A DNA stretch of 25,354 nucleotides. Origin: DATFPQ01 sp035264765. Lineage in GTDB: Bacteria; Actinomycetota; Actinomycetes; Actinomycetales; Angustibacteraceae. Shown here piece by piece: positions 22,035 to 25,354 of this stretch (within the stretch, counting starts at the first letter, position 1; every line of letters begins with the position of its first letter). The notes beneath the pieces were generated by a model. The model was not told where the DNA came from. It saw only the letters and a program-made list of their open reading frames with translations, and made no database searches. Where the stretch lies: NCBI GenBank assembly GCA_035264765.1, contig DATFPQ010000209.1:1-25354 (forward strand), given 5' to 3'. A program made the position numbers and the translations under genes.

Positions 22035-22038
22035 GGTT
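22033..22038 (+). promoter_or_regulatory. -10 box TAGGTT, leaderless start of glgC
   Basis: TAGGTT is followed by 7 nt and the ATG at 22046, with no ribosome site in between. Confidence 0.55.
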
Positions 22039-22045
22039 TCGCGTC

Positions 22046-23299
22046 ATGGCACGACGAAACCGCAACCCCAAGGTCCTGGCCATCGTCCTGGCAGGTGGTG
22101 AGGGCAAGCGACTGATGCCGCTCACCGCAGACCGCGCCAAGCCCGCGGTGCCCTTCGGCGGGATCTACCGCCTCATCGACTTCGCGCTCTCCAACGTGGT
22201 CAACTCCGGATACCGGCAGATCGTCGTGCTGACGCAGTACAAGTCGCACAGCCTGGACCGGCACATCACCACCACATGGCGGATGTCGAACCTGCTGGGC
22301 AACTACGTGACGCCGGTTCCTGCACAGCAGCGGGTGGGCAAGCGCTGGTACCTGGGCAGCGCCGACGCCATCTTCCAGAGCCTGAACCTCGTGTATGACG
22401 AGCGCCCGGACATCGTCGTCGTCGTGGGCGCCGACCACGTCTACCGGATGGACTTCAGCGCGATGGTGCGCCAGCACATCGAGACCGGCGCGGCCGCCAC
22501 GGTCGCCGCGATCCGGCAGCCGATCAAGCTCGCCGACCAGTTCGGCGTCATCGAGGTCGACGGGCAGGACCCGCGCCGGATCAAGCAGTTCCTGGAGAAG
22601 CCGACGTCGCCCGAGGGGCTGCCTGACAACCCGGACGAGGTCTTGGCCTCGATGGGCAACTATGTCTTCAACACCGACGCGCTCATCGACGCGGTGACGC
22701 GCGACTCCGAGCGCGAGGACAGCAAGCACGACATGGGCGGCGACATCATCCCGGACTTCGTGTCGCGGGGTGAGGCCGGCGTGTACGACTTCCGGGACAA
22801 CGACGTCGCCGGGTCGACGGACCGCGACCGGGACTACTGGCGGGACGTCGGGACGCTGGACTCCTACTACGAGGCCCACATGGACCTCATCTCGGTCCAC
22901 CCGGTGTTCAACCTCTACAACTATGACTGGCCGATCTACACGGACGCCGGGATCCACCCGCCCGCCAAGTTCGTGCACGGCTGGCACGGGCGGATCGGGC
23001 ACGCCGTCAACTCCACGGTCTCCCCCGGCGTCGTCGTGTCGGGCGCCATGGTCGAGAACTCGGTCGTCTCCCCCGGCACGTACGTGCACTCGTGGTCCTC
23101 GGTCACGGACAGCGTGCTGCTGGACTGTGTCGAGGTCGGCCGGCACGCGGTCGTCCGGCGCGCGATCATCGACAAGAACGTCAAGATCCCGGACAACGCG
23201 CGGATCGGGCTGGACCCGGACGAGGACCGGGCCCGTGGGCTGACCGTCACCGAGTCCGGACTCGTCATCATCGGCAAGGGTCAGGTGGTCCCCGGCTGA
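22046..23299 (+). CDS. glgC: Glucose-1-phosphate adenylyltransferase (ADP-glucose pyrophosphorylase)
   Basis: 417 residues, full length. The nucleotidyltransferase signature VLAGGEGKRLMPLTADRAKPAVPFGG (residues 15-40) is followed by RLIDFALSNVVNSG, the catalytic region VVGADHVYRMD, the sugar-phosphate site FLEKP and WRDVGTLDSYYEAHMDL, then the left-handed beta-helix C-terminal domain (SVVSPGTYVHSWSSVTDSVLLDCVEVG). It makes ADP-glucose from ATP and glucose-1-phosphate, the committed step of alpha-glucan synthesis. It is divergent from glgA/glgM, with both genes leaderless. An LLM oxidoreductase gene follows after 21 nt. Confidence 0.97.
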   Translation: MARRNRNPKVLAIVLAGGEGKRLMPLTADRAKPAVPFGGIYRLIDFALSNVVNSGYRQIVVLTQYKSHSLDRHITTTWRMSNLLGNYVTPVPAQQRVGKRWYLGSADAIFQSLNLVYDERPDIVVVVGADHVYRMDFSAMVRQHIETGAAATVAAIRQPIKLADQFGVIEVDGQDPRRIKQFLEKPTSPEGLPDNPDEVLASMGNYVFNTDALIDAVTRDSEREDSKHDMGGDIIPDFVSRGEAGVYDFRDNDVAGSTDRDRDYWRDVGTLDSYYEAHMDLISVHPVFNLYNYDWPIYTDAGIHPPAKFVHGWHGRIGHAVNSTVSPGVVVSGAMVENSVVSPGTYVHSWSSVTDSVLLDCVEVGRHAVVRRAIIDKNVKIPDNARIGLDPDEDRARGLTVTESGLVIIGKGQVVPG

Positions 23300-23320
23300 G
23301 GCCTCGGGCAGGATGCCCGC

Positions 23321-24118
23321 ATGACCTCACACCAGTCCAACCGCGCGGTCCGCATCGGCGTCCAGCTCCAGCCACAGCACGCGGAGTGGGCGGAGATCCG
23401 GCGCGCCGTCGTGGCCGCCGAGGAGCTCGGCGTCGACGTCGCCTTCAACTGGGACCACTTCTACCCGCTCTACGGCGAGCCTGAGGGAAAGCACTTCGAG
23501 TGCTGGACGATCCTCGCCGCCTGGGCCGAGCTGACGTCCCGCGTCGAGATCGGCGCGCTGGTGACCTGCAACACCTACCGCAACCCCGAGCTGCTCGCCG
23601 ACATGGCACGGACGGTCGACCACATCAGCGAGGGCCGGCTGATCCTGGGGATCGGCGCGGGCTGGTTCCAGAAGGACTACGACCAGTACGGGTTCGAGTT
23701 CGGGACGGCGGGCAGCCGGCTGGCGGAGCTCGGTGAGGCCCTGCCCCGCATCGAGCAGCGGTTCACCAAGCTCAACCCGGCGCCCACCCGGCACATCCCG
23801 GTGCTGATCGGCGGCGGCGGCGAGAAGAAGACCTTGCGGCTGGTGGCCAAGCACGCCGACATCTGGCACGGCTTCGGTGACCCGGAGGTCGTCGAGCGCA
23901 AGGTGACGGTCCTCGACGAGTGGTGCGCCACCGAGGGCCGCGACCCGGCCGAGATCGAGCGCTCGACCGGCGTCGAAGGGTCGCCGGACAAGACGGGGCA
24001 GCAGCTGTACGACCTCGGCGTGCGCCTGTTCACCGTCGGCCTGAGCGGTCCGGACTACGACCTGGGCAAGCTGCGGGACTGGCTGGCGTTCCGGGACGAC
24101 GTCAACGCCGGCCGCTGA
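23321..24118 (+). CDS. LLM-class F420-dependent oxidoreductase
   Basis: 265 residues. It has the luciferase-like TIM-barrel start RIGVQLQPQHAEWAEIRRAVVAAEELGVDVAFNWDHF, the strand VEIGALVTCNTYRNPELLADMARTVDHISEGRLILGIGAGWFQKDYDQYGFEF, and PVLIGGGGEKKTLRLVAKHADIWH, all typical of the F420-binding branch common in actinomycetes. The substrate cannot be read. The ATG at 23321 lies 21 nt after glgC with AGGA eight nt upstream, so it may be co-transcribed with glgC; a CAGGAT box 6 nt upstream of the ATG could also act as its own -10. Confidence 0.92.
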   Translation: MTSHQSNRAVRIGVQLQPQHAEWAEIRRAVVAAEELGVDVAFNWDHFYPLYGEPEGKHFECWTILAAWAELTSRVEIGALVTCNTYRNPELLADMARTVDHISEGRLILGIGAGWFQKDYDQYGFEFGTAGSRLAELGEALPRIEQRFTKLNPAPTRHIPVLIGGGGEKKTLRLVAKHADIWHGFGDPEVVERKVTVLDEWCATEGRDPAEIERSTGVEGSPDKTGQQLYDLGVRLFTVGLSGPDYDLGKLRDWLAFRDDVNAGR

Positions 24119-24131
24119 GGCCCCGGGACGG

Positions 24132-24148
24132 TCCGCCGTCAGGGCGGA
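24132..24148 (+). terminator. Short hairpin after the LLM oxidoreductase gene
   Basis: TCCGCC and GGCGGA pair around a 5-nt loop, 14 nt after the stop, followed by TT only. It precedes the serB promoter. Confidence 0.4.
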
Positions 24149-24178
24149 TTCGTCCACAGGTGCCCCGAGTCGGGCGGG

Positions 24179-24184
24179 TAGCCT
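24179..24184 (+). promoter_or_regulatory. -10 box TAGCCT, leaderless start of serB
   Basis: TAGCCT is followed by 7 nt and the GTG at 24192. This also decides the start codon against later GTG codons. Confidence 0.55.
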
Positions 24185-24191
24185 GCGGGGC

Positions 24192-25354
24192 GTGACCGAG
24201 GTGCCACCGCGGACGACCGACGAGCCGACGCTTCTGGTCACCCTCAGCGGCGAGGACCGGCCCGGCGTCACGTCGCGGCTGTTCACCGCGCTGGCCGAGA
24301 CGCCGGCGGCGGTGCTGGACGTCGAGCAGGTCGTCGTGCGCGGCCAGCTCACCCTCGCCGTGCTGCTCACCACGGGTGGCAGCGAGCAGGTGCGGGCAAC
24401 CGTGCTGGACGTTGCGGACCAGCTGGACCTGAAGGTGAAGTGCCGCAAGGGCCGCGGTGACACCGCACCTCGACCCGGCGGTCGGTTGCATGTCACCGTC
24501 CTGGGCGCGCCGCTGCGGCCGGCCGCGGTCGCGGCGGTGGCCCGCCAGGTGGCTGCGCAGGGCGCCAACATCGACCGGATCCGCCGCATCTCGCGCTGGC
24601 CGGTCACGACCGTGGAGTTCGACGTGTCCGGCGGCGAGGTCGCCAGCCTGCGTCGCGCCGTCTCCGCGGAGGCGGCGGTCCTCGGCGTCGACGTCGCCGT
24701 GAGCCCCGCCGGCCTGGCCCGCCGCGGGCGGCGGCTGGTCGTCATGGACGTCGACTCCACGCTGATCCAGGACGAGGTCATCGAGCTGCTCGCGGCCCAC
24801 GCCGGGCGCGAGGCCGAGGTCGCGGCCGTCACCGAGCGCGCGATGCGCGGGGAGCTGGACTTCGCGCAGAGCCTGCACGAGCGCGTCGCCTGCCTGGCCG
24901 GGCTGGACGTGGCCGTGATCGCCGACGTCCGCGCCGCCGTCCGGCTGACGCCGGGCGCCCGGACCCTCGTCCGCACGCTGGGGCGGCTCGGCTTCACGGT
25001 CGCTCTGGTGTCGGGCGGGTTCGCCGAGGTGGTGCTGCCGCTGGCCGAGTCGCTGCAGATCGAGCACGTCCGCGCCAACCGGCTGGAGGTCGTCGACGGC
25101 CGGCTGACCGGCCGCGTGCTCGGACCCGTCGTCGACCGAGCCGGGAAGGCGGCCGCGCTGCGCGAGTTCGCCGCCGCCGAGCGGCTACCGCTCAGCCGGA
25201 CGGTCGCGATCGGAGACGGCGCGAACGACCTCGACATGCTCGGCGCCGCGGGCCTCGGCATCGCTTTCAACGCCAAGCCGGTGGTGCGTGAGCAGGCCGA
25301 CACCTCGGTGACCGTGCCCTTCCTGGACGCCGTCCTGTACCTGCTCGGGATCCC
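24192..25354 (+). CDS. serB: Phosphoserine phosphatase with N-terminal ACT domains, 3' end cut by window
   Basis: 387 codons are visible and no stop is reached; family members of this type have about 400 residues, so only a few are missing. The N-terminal half contains two ACT-like domains (LLVTLSGEDRPGVTSRLF, then LHVTVLGAPLRPAAVAAVARQVAAQGANIDRI), as in mycobacterial SerB2, which respond to serine or other amino acids. The HAD phosphatase half has the nucleophile motif MDVDSTLIQDEVIELL, the SGGF motif (LVSGGFAEVV), a Lys in GKAAALREFA and the metal site GDGANDLDML. It makes serine from phosphoserine in the last step of serine synthesis. Confidence 0.96.
   Translation, partial: MTEVPPRTTDEPTLLVTLSGEDRPGVTSRLFTALAETPAAVLDVEQVVVRGQLTLAVLLTTGGSEQVRATVLDVADQLDLKVKCRKGRGDTAPRPGGRLHVTVLGAPLRPAAVAAVARQVAAQGANIDRIRRISRWPVTTVEFDVSGGEVASLRRAVSAEAAVLGVDVAVSPAGLARRGRRLVVMDVDSTLIQDEVIELLAAHAGREAEVAAVTERAMRGELDFAQSLHERVACLAGLDVAVIADVRAAVRLTPGARTLVRTLGRLGFTVALVSGGFAEVVLPLAESLQIEHVRANRLEVVDGRLTGRVLGPVVDRAGKAAALREFAAAERLPLSRTVAIGDGANDLDMLGAAGLGIAFNAKPVVREQADTSVTVPFLDAVLYLLGI

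Noticed and set aside
22022..23146. A 374-codon open frame opposite glgC
   Set aside because: Antisense shadow of a full-length, well-conserved glgC.
23327..25303. A 658-codon open frame on the minus strand
   Set aside because: It is antisense to the LLM oxidoreductase and serB genes, which carry clear family motifs; its protein is Ser/Thr/Arg-rich low-complexity shadow.

Overview
The window looks like a chromosomal segment of a high-GC actinomycete (Actinomycetota). By eye the sequence is very GC-rich with G/C in nearly all third codon positions. Many genes start with GTG, several start directly after a TANNNT box with no leader, and the gene content is typical of the group: a BTAD/SARP regulator, an actinobacterial HelD/HelR-type RNA polymerase motor, Corynebacterium-type glgA/glgM divergent from glgC, an F420-type LLM oxidoreductase and an ACT-domain SerB. 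I saw no insertion sequence, phage gene, tRNA, rRNA or CRISPR array. Genus cannot be fixed from the sequence alone.

Layout. (1) 1-1346, minus: MoxR/ChlI-like AAA+ ATPase, cut by the left edge. (2) 1546-9252, all minus: in transcription order a SARP-type regulator with ATPase domain, a histidine kinase, its NarL-type response regulator, a 41-codon leader ORF, a Tat-exported multicopper oxidase, a four-helix membrane protein with a His/Met-rich loop, and a small protein ending in repeated His pairs. (3) 9468-11711, minus: HelR-like ATPase with its own promoter and a stem-loop at the 5' end of its mRNA. (4) 11836-15791: YbaK-type deacylase (plus), then TrmH-family methyltransferase, TSUP transporter, SPFH protein and NfeD protein (minus). 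(5) 15922-17010, plus: secreted coiled-coil lytic transglycosylase. (6) 17127-20693: a lone ABC ATPase with a possible 19-aa leader ORF, a conserved unknown gene (plus) and an ABC-2 type exporter pair (minus). (7) 20779-23299: divergent glgA/glgM and glgC. (8) 23321-25354, plus: LLM oxidoreductase and serB, the latter cut a few codons before its expected end.

The most interesting part is 1546-9252. The SARP gene is followed by a perfect tandem 11-bp repeat (7227-7248) at the spacing that SARP proteins use, just upstream of a -10-like box and the kinase GTG start. After the response regulator there is a strong dyad with three half-sites (5133-5161), then the leader ORF whose TGA overlaps the ATG of the copper oxidase. 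The two genes after the oxidase overlap as ATGA and both encode histidine clusters. I read this as a regulatory cascade (SARP, then two-component system, then an exported copper oxidase with candidate copper-handling partners). The parts are seen in the sequence; the wiring is inference.

Regulation elsewhere: at least eight start codons (including that of the 19-aa leader) lie 6-7 nt after a TANNNT box, as in leaderless actinobacterial mRNAs. ATGA, GTGA or TGATG overlaps couple kinase/regulator, NfeD/SPFH, ABC ATPase/permease, leader/oxidase and the two oxidase-downstream genes. No intergenic stretch exceeds 300 bases.
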